Shown: piece after piece, positions 1 to 8,766 of the stretch
Layout: every line of letters starts with the position of its first letter
How positions within the stretch are numbered: position 1 is the first letter of the stretch
Source of the DNA: Mesonia sp. HuA40
Lineage (GTDB): Bacteria; Bacteroidota; Bacteroidia; Flavobacteriales; Flavobacteriaceae
Length of the DNA stretch: 64,000 nucleotides
Direction of reading: 5' to 3'
Assembly: GCF_008017835.1 (NCBI RefSeq)
Contig: NZ_VRLT01000021.1
Location: forward strand, 124,001-188,000
Made by a program: the position numbers and the translations under genes
Notes under the pieces: generated by a model
What the model saw: the letters and a program-made list of their open reading frames with translations, nothing else
Told to the model about the DNA's origin: nothing
The model's database searches: none

Positions 1-1
1 C

Positions 2-763
2 ACCTTTGGTAATTCAAAACCTTTTAGAGTTAAGGTGCGTAATATTTTAAACGATAGTGTTACCTACTTTTACGTGAAGAAAGCAGATGCTTCGCGAATA
101 TATGGTTTAGAGTTTGAACACTTGTTATCTCCGCATCGTATTGGTTTCCTAGTGTATAGAGATACTTTAATCGAAGAGCATATAAGCGGAATACCAGGAG
201 ATGTTTTCATTAATGATATGCTTCCTACCTGCGATGATCGTGATAAAACGTACATAGCCAAACAATTTGTAAAATTTAATGAGCGCTGTACCATAAGACT
301 TTTGGGCGATATGCGTTCTTATAACTATGTAGTAATTCCTACCCATGATTTTGATCATGTGGCTTATCAAATTCGAGCCATAGATTTTGATCAGCAATGT
401 TTTGAAGGCAAATTAAAGGTTTATCGGCCACAATTCTTTAAAGAAAATTATGCCATGGTAAAGCTCGTAGCAGATTATTTACAAGAATCATCTATAGAGC
501 AGTATCAAAAAGAAGAACGTAGCCAAGTGGCTAAAAGATTAATAATTACGCAAAAAAGGTACAAACAATTGATACGTTGTATGATTGCCGATGAAATTTC
601 TACACGAGAAAATGTAAAACAGCTAAGAAGAGAGTTGATGAATTTTTCAAACGATATTAGTTTTAAAAGGGCCAAATCTATGGGGCACATTTTAAAAACA
701 GCTCTTAACTTTGTAAAAAGAAACTACCAAGATATAAGCAGTAAAGAATTCGAAGAATTTTGA
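2..763 (+). CDS. Conserved kinase-like protein of unknown function (5'-truncated by window edge)
   Basis: The reading frame is open to the first bases of the window (codons from position 2), so this is the C-terminal 253 residues of a longer protein; the internal GTG at 35 is not needed as a start. I do not recognise a named family. A segment G-D-M-R-S-Y-N-Y followed about 20 residues later by I-R-A-I-D-F-D-Q resembles the catalytic loop (D-x4-N) and metal-binding DFD/DxD of aminoglycoside-phosphotransferase or HipA-like kinases, so a kinase-like fold is an inference. The C-terminal third is lysine/arginine rich and probably helical. It ends in a clean hairpin terminator and converges with the nucleoid-associated protein gene. 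The function is unknown. Confidence 0.75.
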   Translation, partial: TFGNSKPFRVKVRNILNDSVTYFYVKKADASRIYGLEFEHLLSPHRIGFLVYRDTLIEEHISGIPGDVFINDMLPTCDDRDKTYIAKQFVKFNERCTIRLLGDMRSYNYVVIPTHDFDHVAYQIRAIDFDQQCFEGKLKVYRPQFFKENYAMVKLVADYLQESSIEQYQKEERSQVAKRLIITQKRYKQLIRCMIADEISTRENVKQLRRELMNFSNDISFKRAKSMGHILKTALNFVKRNYQDISSKEFEEF

Positions 764-770
764 ATAAAAA

Positions 771-797
771 AACCAACTGAAAAGTTGGTTTTTTTGT
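771..797. terminator. Intrinsic terminator between convergent genes
   Basis: An 8-bp perfect stem (aaccaact / agttggtt) with a GAAA tetraloop is followed by a T run. It lies just after the stop of the kinase-like gene and before the stop of the leftward nucleoid-associated protein gene. An A run on the other side means it may serve both strands. Confidence 0.85.
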
Positions 798-801
798 GTT
801 C

Positions 802-1860
802 TTATTTTTTATCCTCTTTGTTAAAATAAACTAAGTAGTAATACATCTGCCGTTCTTCGTCCCAGCCTTTTTCAATAAACTTCTCGGCGCTTTCTGGGTT
901 TATAAAATCTAGCTTAATTTGTACATTAGTGTCTAGATTAATTACACTTTTTATTTTCTTTCTAGCCGCACTTACAGCTGTATTTGAAACAGGAAATTCG
1001 GTTAAATCTTCGATTTTATATTTAGGTGCTTTTTCTGTTTTATAATGTTGAAATTCAGGTATCAACTCTGGGTTTTCAAGCACCTCGTTTAAAAACTGGT
1101 CTTCTTTAAAGTTTTCATTTTTTGCAAAATGATTTACCGCTCGATTCATAAACAAAACTTCTTGTTGTTTGTCTTCGGCTGGTAAAACTACATCCTTAGC
1201 AAAATCTTGACAAAACTTTAGATAGCTTTTGGTATTAAAGTTTTCATCTGCAAATACATCTACCAGTAAAAATTGCTCTAACCAATACTTTGTATCATAC
1301 CTATTTGAATCTATACTTAAAATTTTATAGCCTTCTTCTTTGTTTTTATTAAAAATTAAGGCGCCTTTATCTAATTTATTCAAATTAACCCCCTGTTGTA
1401 AAATAGCTTCTAAGTTTCCTTGATTTTCATCAAATTGTAAAAAATCATGTTTCAACTCAGATTTAAAAATACCTACGCCATCAAGTTTTTCATGGTCCAG
1501 CATCAAATTTTCAAAATGAACTACGTATAACTCACCACTTTTAATGTGCGGATGTTTACCTTCATTAAACAATAACTGGGCTATTTTTTGTGATTGCTCG
1601 TGCGCTTTGCTAGGATTGTCAAATATTTGACTAACCGCTTTAAATAAATCGTGATATTCTAAATCTACATCATGGGTAAATTGATAATAAGTCTCTTCTT
1701 TTTCTCTAAAAGATTTAAGAAAATATTCTTTTAACAACGCATTGAGTTCATCGTTGAGCTGAAAAGGGTTTTGTGAAAGAAATAGATTTTCGTTTCTGCT
1801 TTTATTTCCTACTCGGTGTATCGATAGACTTTCGATTTGAGCGCTATATAAATTTATCAT
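802..1860 (-). CDS. Nucleoid-associated protein, NdpA/YejK (37-kDa) family
   Basis: The 352-residue product starts MINLYSAQIESLSIHRVGNK and has the length and layout of the bacterial 37-kDa nucleoid-associated family (NA37/NdpA/YejK), normally about 330-350 residues. The family includes the spermidine-nucleoid protein YejK of E. coli; a structural or regulatory role on DNA is assumed from the family rather than seen here. No signal peptide or membrane segment is visible. It is a single gene, separated by about 50 bp from the leftward pRiA4b-like gene and ending convergently with the kinase-like gene. Confidence 0.85.
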   Translation of the reverse strand: MINLYSAQIESLSIHRVGNKSRNENLFLSQNPFQLNDELNALLKEYFLKSFREKEETYYQFTHDVDLEYHDLFKAVSQIFDNPSKAHEQSQKIAQLLFNEGKHPHIKSGELYVVHFENLMLDHEKLDGVGIFKSELKHDFLQFDENQGNLEAILQQGVNLNKLDKGALIFNKNKEEGYKILSIDSNRYDTKYWLEQFLLVDVFADENFNTKSYLKFCQDFAKDVVLPAEDKQQEVLFMNRAVNHFAKNENFKEDQFLNEVLENPELIPEFQHYKTEKAPKYKIEDLTEFPVSNTAVSAARKKIKSVINLDTNVQIKLDFINPESAEKFIEKGWDEERQMYYYLVYFNKEDKK

Positions 1861-1911
1861 TTACTATATTTTAGTTTAGTGGTTTTCCGCTTTAGCGAAA
1901 AAAAATTAACG

Positions 1912-2445
1912 TTAATTCCAATACTGGTTATAGTCAATATCATCTAAGTTGTCTAGATTATCAAAGTCATCAAATTCATCGAATAAATCAGCGTCTTCTT
2001 CTTTTTGGTTAGGATCTGGGTCAGCTTCAAATTGCTTCTCTGGTGGGCTGTCTGGTAGTTGCCCTTGCGCAAATAATAAATTAGGATAATCTATCTCTTC
2101 GTCTTCTTGGGTGATATCGGCTAACTCAACATAGAAAGTCCACATACTAAAAAAGTCGTATACATAAATGAGTTTGGTTTGCTTTTGAGATAAGATGCTA
2201 TCTAGTCGCGTTTCATTCATCATTCGCACTTCATTTGTGCCTTCGCTCATATCAAATAGCACAATTTCTTCCCCCTGCGTCCAGTCTTCATCGCTTAAAT
2301 AAAAGCTTGCCATCTCGCTGCCATCAAAGCCAAAGGCTTGCACAATAGTATTGTGTAAATCTTCCAGGTTATCGGAGGCTTTTATTTCTAAATCTCTAAA
2401 TACATCATCAAACGTGTCAAGAACTATTCTAAATTTATATACCAT
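1912..2445 (-). CDS. Plasmid pRiA4b ORF-3-like family protein with acidic tail
   Basis: The 177-residue protein begins with the beta-strand pattern VYKFRIVLDTFDDVFRDLEI, followed by the helix L-x-x-L-H-x-x-I-x-x-A-F-G-F, which is typical of the pRiA4b ORF-3-like domain (residues 1 to about 125). The last 40 residues are very acidic and low in complexity, with repeated D/E, D-F-D and L-D-N units ending in YNQYWN. The biochemical function of the family is unknown. It is encoded alone between the nucleoid-associated protein and heme A synthase genes, all leftward. The acidic tail may be a protein-binding or DNA-mimic surface, but that is speculation. Confidence 0.8.
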   Translation of the reverse strand: MVYKFRIVLDTFDDVFRDLEIKASDNLEDLHNTIVQAFGFDGSEMASFYLSDEDWTQGEEIVLFDMSEGTNEVRMMNETRLDSILSQKQTKLIYVYDFFSMWTFYVELADITQEDEEIDYPNLLFAQGQLPDSPPEKQFEADPDPNQKEEDADLFDEFDDFDNLDNLDDIDYNQYWN

Positions 2446-2484
2446 AGGGTGAATTTTTTGGCTTGCAAAGATAGGCTTTTTTAT

Positions 2485-3501
2485 TTATTTACTAAATCTA
2501 TGTAAGGCGAATGTCATACCTGAAATAAGTAAGAAGGCTCCCAACTGGTGAGCTAAGCCTAAGACCAGTGGCACCTTATAAATTATGGTAAGCACCCCTA
2601 AAATAAATTGAAAAACAACCAACACAAGTAAGGTGTTAATGGCTATATTTTGTTGTGCTTCTAAATTCATTTTTCTGGTTTTATACCAAATTAATAGAAT
2701 AACTAACACCAATGCATAGGCCAGCGTTCTGTGTATAAATTGTATTCCACTTGGGTTTTCAATAAGGTTCTTATAGAAAGGCTCCAAAAGATAAACGGTA
2801 TGGTGCATAAATTGGCCCTCATTCATCATTGGCCAATGGTTGTGCAGCAGTCCAGCTTTTAATCCAGCCACAAAACCACCATAAATAATTTGAATGAGTA
2901 AAATGACGAATCCTATAATCAGCCATTTTTTGATGGGTTTATTCGGCTTTCTTCTTTGCGGATAAATTAAGTCTAAAGCAACCCAAAGGGTTAAAGCAAA
3001 GGTTATAAAAGCAGTAGTTAAATGTGCGGCCAGTCTAAAATGACTTACATCGGGTTGATCTACCAAACCGCTTTTTACCATATACCAGCCTAAAAAGCCT
3101 TGAAATGCACCTAGTGCCAATAAGCCTAAGCATTTTTGAATGGTTTTTTTACTGAGTTGTTTAGTAATAAGAAAATAAAGAAAGGGGATAATGAACACTA
3201 AACCTATTAGCCTGCCTAAAACTCGATGAAACCATTCCCAAAAATAAATGGCCTTAAAATCGGCTAATTCAAAATGGGTATTGTAGGCTTTGTATTCTGG
3301 GAATTGCTTGTAAAATTCAAATGCTTCTTGCCATTCTGCATCGGTGATTGGTGGAATTGTGCCTCCAATCAATTTGTAATTAGACATAGATAGTCCCGAA
3401 TCGGTAAGACGTGTAATTCCGCCTACCATAACCATTATAAATAATAATAAGCACCCGGTTAAAAGCCAGTAAACTATTCTTTTATTATCTTTTTTTTTCA
3501 T
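2485..3501 (-). CDS. ctaA: Heme A synthase (COX15/CtaA family)
   Basis: This 338-residue polytopic inner-membrane protein oxidises the C8 methyl of heme O to a formyl group to give heme A for aa3-type cytochrome oxidases. The N-terminal helix is followed by the family motif GGITRLTDSGLSM, and the conserved heme-ligand histidines lie in WEWFHRVLGR, VSHFRLAAHL, QFIHRTLAYA and GLAHQLGAF. About eight membrane segments are visible, as expected for the two-repeat COX15/CtaA fold. It ends 40 bp upstream of the pRiA4b-like start and follows the CCA-adding enzyme gene by 14 bp, suggesting leftward co-transcription. Normal length, no defects. Confidence 0.93.
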   Translation of the reverse strand: MKKKDNKRIVYWLLTGCLLLFIMVMVGGITRLTDSGLSMSNYKLIGGTIPPITDAEWQEAFEFYKQFPEYKAYNTHFELADFKAIYFWEWFHRVLGRLIGLVFIIPFLYFLITKQLSKKTIQKCLGLLALGAFQGFLGWYMVKSGLVDQPDVSHFRLAAHLTTAFITFALTLWVALDLIYPQRRKPNKPIKKWLIIGFVILLIQIIYGGFVAGLKAGLLHNHWPMMNEGQFMHHTVYLLEPFYKNLIENPSGIQFIHRTLAYALVLVILLIWYKTRKMNLEAQQNIAINTLLVLVVFQFILGVLTIIYKVPLVLGLAHQLGAFLLISGMTFALHRFSK

Positions 3502-3515
3502 TTTTAAATAACCGA

Positions 3516-4970
3516 TTATTCGTTTTGATTTGATACTCTTTTTAAACCCAACTTTTCGCCCTTTTTTATCATGAAATCTCGAGCAGCTTCATACTCGTTG
3601 GGTATTTCTCCATCAAGAATAGCTTCTTTTATAGCGCCTTTTATAATTCCGATTTCACGGGAAGGCTTTAAATCAAATGTTTGCATGATTTCTTCACCAG
3701 ATATTGGCGGTTGAAAATTGCGAACGTGATCGCGTTCTTCAACTTCTATGATTTTTTGTCGAACAATTTTGAAATTGTTGTGGTACTTTTTAAACCGTTT
3801 TGGGTTTTTGGTGGTGATATCTGCTTCGCACAAGGTCATTAAATCTTCTAAGTCTTCACCTGCATCAAATACCAGTCTTCTCACTGCAGAGTCGGTTACC
3901 GCTTGGTCAACAATAGCTATTGGCCGCGAAGACATAAGAACAAGTTTTTGTACGTATTTCATTTTGTCGTTTAAAGGCATTTTTAACCTTTTGAACAATT
4001 GAAAAACCATTTTTGCTCCTACAAATTCGTGACCGTGAAATGTCCAACCGTTTCTTTTATGAAATTTCTTGGTTGGGGCTTTGCCGATATCGTGAAGTAA
4101 AGCCGACCAGCGTAGCCAAATATTTTGGGTGTGCGGGGCAATATTATCTACCACCTCAAGGGTATGCCAAAAATTGTCTTTATGAGTCTGCCCTTCTTTT
4201 TCATCTATTCCCTGTAAATCGGTTAATTCTGGGAGTATGAGTTGTAGTAATTTAGTTTGGTGCAATAATGTAAAACCTATTGAAGGTTTTTCTGCGCTCA
4301 AAATTTTATGCAGTTCATCAACAATTCTTTCTTTGCTTATAATTTTTATACGAGTGTGATTTTTAGTTATAGCTTCTAAAGAAGAATCTTCAATCTTGAA
4401 ATTTAACTGCGTAGCAAAACGTATGGCTCTTAGCATACGCAACGGGTCATCGCTATAGGTAATATCTGGATTTAAAGGCGTACGTATTATTTTTTTCTTT
4501 AAGTCTTCTATACCATTGAATGGATCTAAAAGCGCTCCAAAATTATTTTTATTTAATTGCAATGCCAAAGCATTAATTGTAAAATCACGTCTATTTTGGT
4601 CGTCTTCTAAACTGCCCTTTGAAACCGATGGGTTTCTGCTGTCTTGAGCATAAGATTCTTTACGGGCTCCTACAAATTCAATTTCTAAATCGTAAGCACG
4701 CAACATGGCGGTACCATAATTTTTAAAAACCTGTACTTTTGGATTATGAGGCAATAGCTTTGAGACTTCTAGTGCTAAATCTATACCACTTCCCACACAA
4801 ACAATATCTATATCTTTAGCTTCTTGGCGTTCTAAAAAGAAATCTCTAACAAATCCGCCAATAGCAAATGTTTCTACTTTCAAGCGTTCTGCTGCCTCTT
4901 GGATGTAGGAAAATATAGGGTGAGTAAGTGCTTCGGGGTATTGCGTCACGGTATCTAGTTTTGCATTCAT
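3516..4970 (-). CDS. CCA-adding enzyme / tRNA nucleotidyltransferase with HD domain
   Basis: The 484-residue class II nucleotidyltransferase has the signature IGGFVRDFFL and the metal-binding DIDIV (about residues 38-58), the R-R-D-F-T-I-N-A-L-A motif, and the RNA-binding helices with DPLRMLRAIRFATQL (about 180-195). A C-terminal HD phosphohydrolase domain carries LLHDIGKAPT (about 290). The family adds or repairs the 3' CCA of tRNAs; from sequence alone poly(A) polymerase activity cannot be excluded. The gene lies in a leftward run with tsaC upstream (30 bp) and ctaA downstream (14 bp). Confidence 0.9.
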   Translation of the reverse strand: MNAKLDTVTQYPEALTHPIFSYIQEAAERLKVETFAIGGFVRDFFLERQEAKDIDIVCVGSGIDLALEVSKLLPHNPKVQVFKNYGTAMLRAYDLEIEFVGARKESYAQDSRNPSVSKGSLEDDQNRRDFTINALALQLNKNNFGALLDPFNGIEDLKKKIIRTPLNPDITYSDDPLRMLRAIRFATQLNFKIEDSSLEAITKNHTRIKIISKERIVDELHKILSAEKPSIGFTLLHQTKLLQLILPELTDLQGIDEKEGQTHKDNFWHTLEVVDNIAPHTQNIWLRWSALLHDIGKAPTKKFHKRNGWTFHGHEFVGAKMVFQLFKRLKMPLNDKMKYVQKLVLMSSRPIAIVDQAVTDSAVRRLVFDAGEDLEDLMTLCEADITTKNPKRFKKYHNNFKIVRQKIIEVEERDHVRNFQPPISGEEIMQTFDLKPSREIGIIKGAIKEAILDGEIPNEYEAARDFMIKKGEKLGLKRVSNQNE

Positions 4971-5000
4971 AGGTTGGGAAAATAATGCATTATTTTCTAA

Positions 5001-5561
5001 TTATTTTCTAATTATTTTCACTTTTCCGTCTTGGCTTAATTTAATAATAGCCGAAGGCGAACTGTTTTTTTTATGTTGGTGCAAATTTACGACATAGTCG
5101 ACTCCCTCTAAAATTTCTGGACTTATTTGCTGAAAAGATTTTGGACTGGGTTGACCACTCAGGTTTGCCGAGGTGGAAACTAAAGGTCTTTTTAGTTTTC
5201 GAATCAATTTATTACAAAATGCCTCCTTGCAAACTCTAATACCTAAAGTATTATCTTCGGCCACCATGTTTTCAGCTACACGTATGGGTTGATCGTAAAT
5301 GATGGTTGTAGGTTTAGCAGCATATTTTAAAATATCATAAGCCACTTCTGGTACCTCCTCTACATATTGATTTAACATTTTAAAATCTGAAACTAAGCAG
5401 ATTAAAGCTTTGCTTTCTTGCCTGCGTTTCAGGGCATAAATTTTATCTATTGCGTCTGCATTGGTGGCATCACAACCTATTCCCCAAACTGTATCGGTGG
5501 GATATAATATAATTCCGCCCTTTTTTAAAACCCCTAAAACCTTGTTAATTTCTTCAATCAT
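5001..5561 (-). CDS. tsaC: L-threonylcarbamoyladenylate synthase (TsaC/YrdC/Sua5 domain)
   Basis: The single-domain YrdC protein of 186 residues makes threonylcarbamoyl-AMP from threonine, bicarbonate and ATP, the first step of t6A37 tRNA modification. Diagnostic features are GGIILYPTDTVWGIGCDA near the N-terminus, the basic K-R-R-x-E-S-K-A strand and the STSANLSGQPSP motif. There is no Sua5 C-terminal domain, so it is the short TsaC form. It heads the leftward cluster tsaC-cca-ctaA; a 248-bp AT-rich intergenic region upstream, in which I see no gene, presumably holds its promoter. Confidence 0.92.
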   Translation of the reverse strand: MIEEINKVLGVLKKGGIILYPTDTVWGIGCDATNADAIDKIYALKRRQESKALICLVSDFKMLNQYVEEVPEVAYDILKYAAKPTTIIYDQPIRVAENMVAEDNTLGIRVCKEAFCNKLIRKLKRPLVSTSANLSGQPSPKSFQQISPEILEGVDYVVNLHQHKKNSSPSAIIKLSQDGKVKIIRK

Positions 5562-5809
5562 ATTTTTATATTAAGTAGTCAAAAACCCTTTTGGCAAAGT
5601 TACTATTTATTTTGCGACAAACGTTTAAAACACATTAATAGCCTAGTGTTTTTAAGCTTTTTTTTAAAGTATTTTAAGCCTGGTTTTAAAACGCTGTTTA
5701 CCCGAATTGATTTCTAAAATTTACTCAGTATCCAATAAATTAACTTCTGCTTTGCAAAAGGTAAATTAGCCAGTTAAAAGTTACACAGCAATCTCTTAAC
5801 CTTGAGTTT

Positions 5810-6772
5810 TTATTGTTCGAAGTTTATAATTTTTTGCTTTTGTTTTAAAGATTTAGATAAAGGTGCGCCTTGTAAGAGGATTAAGAAAAGCTTCCAATAC
5901 CTTGTTTTTACTATACTAGTGAAGAAATACCGAAGGATGTAATAAAGGAGTAAAATTTTATGTTGCCAATATCCGTGATGCTTACGCGTGTAATATAATA
6001 AAGAAATTTTTTGTTCTATTTTTATAAGAATCCCTTTTTTGGTACTTGCATTTTTGTAATGAATATAAGATAAGGCAGGGTACAGGAATGTGCTTAATTT
6101 TTGCTGTTTTAATAGCCGAAGTGAGATATCAGATTCTTCGTAGTAAAGAAACATGTTGTCATCAAATCCACCAATGGCGTTAAATTCTTGTGCGCGAGTA
6201 AACATATAAGATCCTTGAACATAATCTACACGGGTAGGTTTGTCGTAAAAAATCTTTCGGTTCAAATAACGTTTTGGGAAAAGTGCTTCCAATAAAGGTC
6301 GTCTTAAAATTTCTCTTCCTAATGATGAAAAGTGATCTATTGTAACTCTAAAATTTTTATTTTGATCTAGCATTTGGGGCGAACAAATACCAATACTCGG
6401 ATTTTCATCCATAAAAGCCTTTAATTCTTGCAAGGTGTCTTTAGAAAGGTGCAAGGTGTCGTTATTTATAAAAGCGTAATATTGGCAGGGAGAAGCCATT
6501 TGAACCCCAAGCATATTTCCACCTCCAAAACCAGTATTTTTCTTACTTCGAAATAGCTTTATTTTATCATTATTTATAGAAGCTACTTCTTTTTTTAGCA
6601 GTTTGTATTCCGCTAAAGAGGACGCATTATCAACTATAATGATTTCATAATTAAGCGAAGATTGCTCTGTATTTAAAATGGATTTTACGCAATCTATGGT
6701 GAAAGTAGTAGTGTTGTAATTTATAATAATACAACTAACATCAATTGGCTCTATGCTAAGATTGGTTTCCAT
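5810..6772 (-). CDS. Family 2 glycosyltransferase (rhamnosyltransferase-like)
   Basis: The 320-residue GT-A fold enzyme has the nucleotide-sugar binding start DVSCIIINYNTTTFTIDCV, the FINNDTLHLSKD metal-site region at about residue 105, and the acceptor-side LYYEESDISLRLLKQ motif at about residue 215. C-terminal hydrophobic stretches (LLYYILRYFFTSI) suggest membrane association. The start overlaps the end of the upstream GT4 gene by 22 bp, so the two are co-transcribed. It belongs to the surface polysaccharide/LOS locus; donor and acceptor sugars cannot be read from the sequence. Confidence 0.85.
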   Translation of the reverse strand: METNLSIEPIDVSCIIINYNTTTFTIDCVKSILNTEQSSLNYEIIIVDNASSLAEYKLLKKEVASINNDKIKLFRSKKNTGFGGGNMLGVQMASPCQYYAFINNDTLHLSKDTLQELKAFMDENPSIGICSPQMLDQNKNFRVTIDHFSSLGREILRRPLLEALFPKRYLNRKIFYDKPTRVDYVQGSYMFTRAQEFNAIGGFDDNMFLYYEESDISLRLLKQQKLSTFLYPALSYIHYKNASTKKGILIKIEQKISLLYYTRKHHGYWQHKILLLYYILRYFFTSIVKTRYWKLFLILLQGAPLSKSLKQKQKIINFEQ

Positions 6773-7797
6773 TTTTTTGAGATGTTTTGTAAATTAAATA
6801 AATGAGCTTCTTTTTTAGCTAAAGCTGATTTTTTAGAATTTGGGTTTTCTTTGATCACACTCAACAACGTAGATTCTAATTTCCCTTCGGGATAGACGAA
6901 ACCAATTTCTTTTTTGATGATTTCTGATGGGCCCGAATGATTACTGCTTATTGGGATTAGACCCTGCGCCATGGCTTCAATAATAACCATACCAAAAAGT
7001 TCCTCCCATTTATTCGTTTTTTTAGAATTTAATATAAGATATTTTTGATTGCTTAAAATTTGCGCCAGTTTAGCTTTATCGCTTACGCTTCCTACATAAG
7101 ATATATTTTCCGTAGATTCAGCAGCTTCTCTAACCAGGCTCTCTAACTTTCCACGTCCTATTATAGTTAATTGTACAGCAGTATTTTTTTTAAAAAAATC
7201 TAAAACCTCTACTATTCCTTTCTCCTGTACCAGACGCCCCACATAAACAAAAGAATTTTGTTTTTTTTCGGTTTTAAAATCCGTAAAGAAAGCCTCGTTT
7301 ACCGCGTGGTAAACAACGCTTATCTTCTCAGGTTTTATTTGGTAATTAGCTAATAAACTGTTTTTAGCTGTTTGGGTTACACAAAAAATATGTTTCGTTT
7401 TATGTTTTAAAAACCAGCTCCACGCATGATATGTTTTTTTGTTTTTGGGTTGCTTGGGATTAAAAGTTTTATCCCAGCAGGTCCAAGAAGTATGGTAATA
7501 AACGTTATGTTTTTTGAGCAAAGGTAATAATCGACTTAATTTATCATCAAAAGGCGCAATGCCTAGGACTATTTTTTTATTTTTGCTAACCAGTAATTTT
7601 GCGACAAAGATTAGGTTTATAATTTGTTTTTTAAAAAGCTTAGGCTTGCCTTTTATCAAGCTTTTAAATAACTTCCCCATAATAGAAAATTCTCTGAATT
7701 TAATTTCTATATCATTTTCTTGAAGAAGTTGTTTTAAGCCAATATAGTGATTGTCAGCTCCGTTTTTATGTAAAACATAAATGGTTTTGGTGTTCAT
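6751..7797 (-). CDS. Family 4 glycosyltransferase
   Basis: The 348-residue GT-B protein has the GT4 nucleotide-binding features SFVYVGRLVQEKGIVEVLDFF (about 190) and LFGMVIIEAMAQGLIPISSNHSGPSEII (about 275), where the E-x7-E pair of the retaining GT4 family sits. The N-terminal half is lysine rich. It is the first gene of a leftward GT4-GT2 pair and is divergent from the sugar kinase gene at 7982, with 184 bp of AT-rich promoter region between them. The role is inferred to be LPS/LOS core or capsule assembly; specificity is unknown. Confidence 0.85.
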   Translation of the reverse strand: MNTKTIYVLHKNGADNHYIGLKQLLQENDIEIKFREFSIMGKLFKSLIKGKPKLFKKQIINLIFVAKLLVSKNKKIVLGIAPFDDKLSRLLPLLKKHNVYYHTSWTCWDKTFNPKQPKNKKTYHAWSWFLKHKTKHIFCVTQTAKNSLLANYQIKPEKISVVYHAVNEAFFTDFKTEKKQNSFVYVGRLVQEKGIVEVLDFFKKNTAVQLTIIGRGKLESLVREAAESTENISYVGSVSDKAKLAQILSNQKYLILNSKKTNKWEELFGMVIIEAMAQGLIPISSNHSGPSEIIKKEIGFVYPEGKLESTLLSVIKENPNSKKSALAKKEAHLFNLQNISKKWKPILA

Positions 7798-7981
7798 AAA
7801 GAAAAACTATGTTGCAAACTTACTATTTTAAATTAGTATGATAATTATTTATATGAATTTAAGCGAAAAGCTTACTTGAATTTTATTATTTTACACTCAG
7901 AATTGTTTGTCTAGATAAAGTTAGATTTTTTTAGCGTTACCTTTTAAATCATAAATCTTTTTTACATTCAAAGTTAAATAA

Positions 7982-8740
7982 ATGAAAGCTTATTTTGCAC
8001 CATCTTTGCCTTTACCCGAAGAAATTATTTACTCTTGTATAGAGAATTTTGATTTAAAGGGTACTGAGTTAGGTAATCAAGATCGAAATAAAATTAAGTG
8101 TTTTGAGACCGAGTATGGAATTACTGTTAACGTAAAGGCCTTCAAAATTCCGAATCTAGTAAACAAGGTAGTTTACCGATTTTTTAGAAAAAGTAAGGCA
8201 CAACGGTCTTTTGAATATGCACAACATCTGCAAAAAAACGGCCTTGGGACACCTCAGCCATTAGCTTATTTAGAAGCCAAAAGCTTGCTTTGTTTTGGTA
8301 AAAGTTATTATGTATGTGAGCATATTGAGGCAGACTATACTTATCGAGATTTCACAAAAGATTTTACTATTCCTAATTATGAGAAAATTTTAAGAGCTTT
8401 TACCAGATTTACTTTTGAGCTACACGAGAATAATATACTATTTCTCGATCATTCGCCGGGTAACACCCTGATTAAACTTGAAAATGGTGAACCTAATTTT
8501 TATTTGGTAGATCTTAACAGGATGCTATTTAAATCTTTGAACCTTGACGAACGCATTAAAAATTTTGCAAGGTTGACCACACATAAAAAAATGGTAGAGA
8601 TAATGAGTGACGAATATGCGAAATGTATGCAAGTACCTTTTGATGTGGTTTTTGAAAAGATGTGGTCAGCAACACAAGAATTTCAAGAAAAGTTTAAGCG
8701 AAAAAAAAGATTAAAAAAGAAAATTAAGTTTTGGAAGTAA
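7982..8740 (+). CDS. Lipopolysaccharide kinase (Kdo/WaaP/InaA) family protein
   Basis: The 252-residue protein has a protein-kinase-like fold typical of LPS core kinases. The catalytic loop is seen as FLDHSPGNTLI (about residue 155) and the metal-binding region as FYLVDLNRMLF (about residue 175). The family phosphorylates Kdo or heptose of the LPS inner core on the cytoplasmic side. The C-terminus is extremely basic (KFKRKKRLKKKIKFWK), consistent with binding acidic membrane or LPS. It is encoded rightward among leftward glycosyltransferase genes and converges with the next GT2, sharing a hairpin terminator. Confidence 0.82.
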   Translation: MKAYFAPSLPLPEEIIYSCIENFDLKGTELGNQDRNKIKCFETEYGITVNVKAFKIPNLVNKVVYRFFRKSKAQRSFEYAQHLQKNGLGTPQPLAYLEAKSLLCFGKSYYVCEHIEADYTYRDFTKDFTIPNYEKILRAFTRFTFELHENNILFLDHSPGNTLIKLENGEPNFYLVDLNRMLFKSLNLDERIKNFARLTTHKKMVEIMSDEYAKCMQVPFDVVFEKMWSATQEFQEKFKRKKRLKKKIKFWK

Positions 8741-8766
8741 CCGAGGATCACCTTCGGTTTTTGCGT
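8738..8766. terminator. Hairpin terminator between convergent LPS kinase and GT2 genes
   Basis: ACCGAGG and CCTTCGGT form a GC-rich stem over an ATCA loop with one bulge, followed by a T run on the + strand. It overlaps both stop regions, so it may terminate either transcript. Confidence 0.6.
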
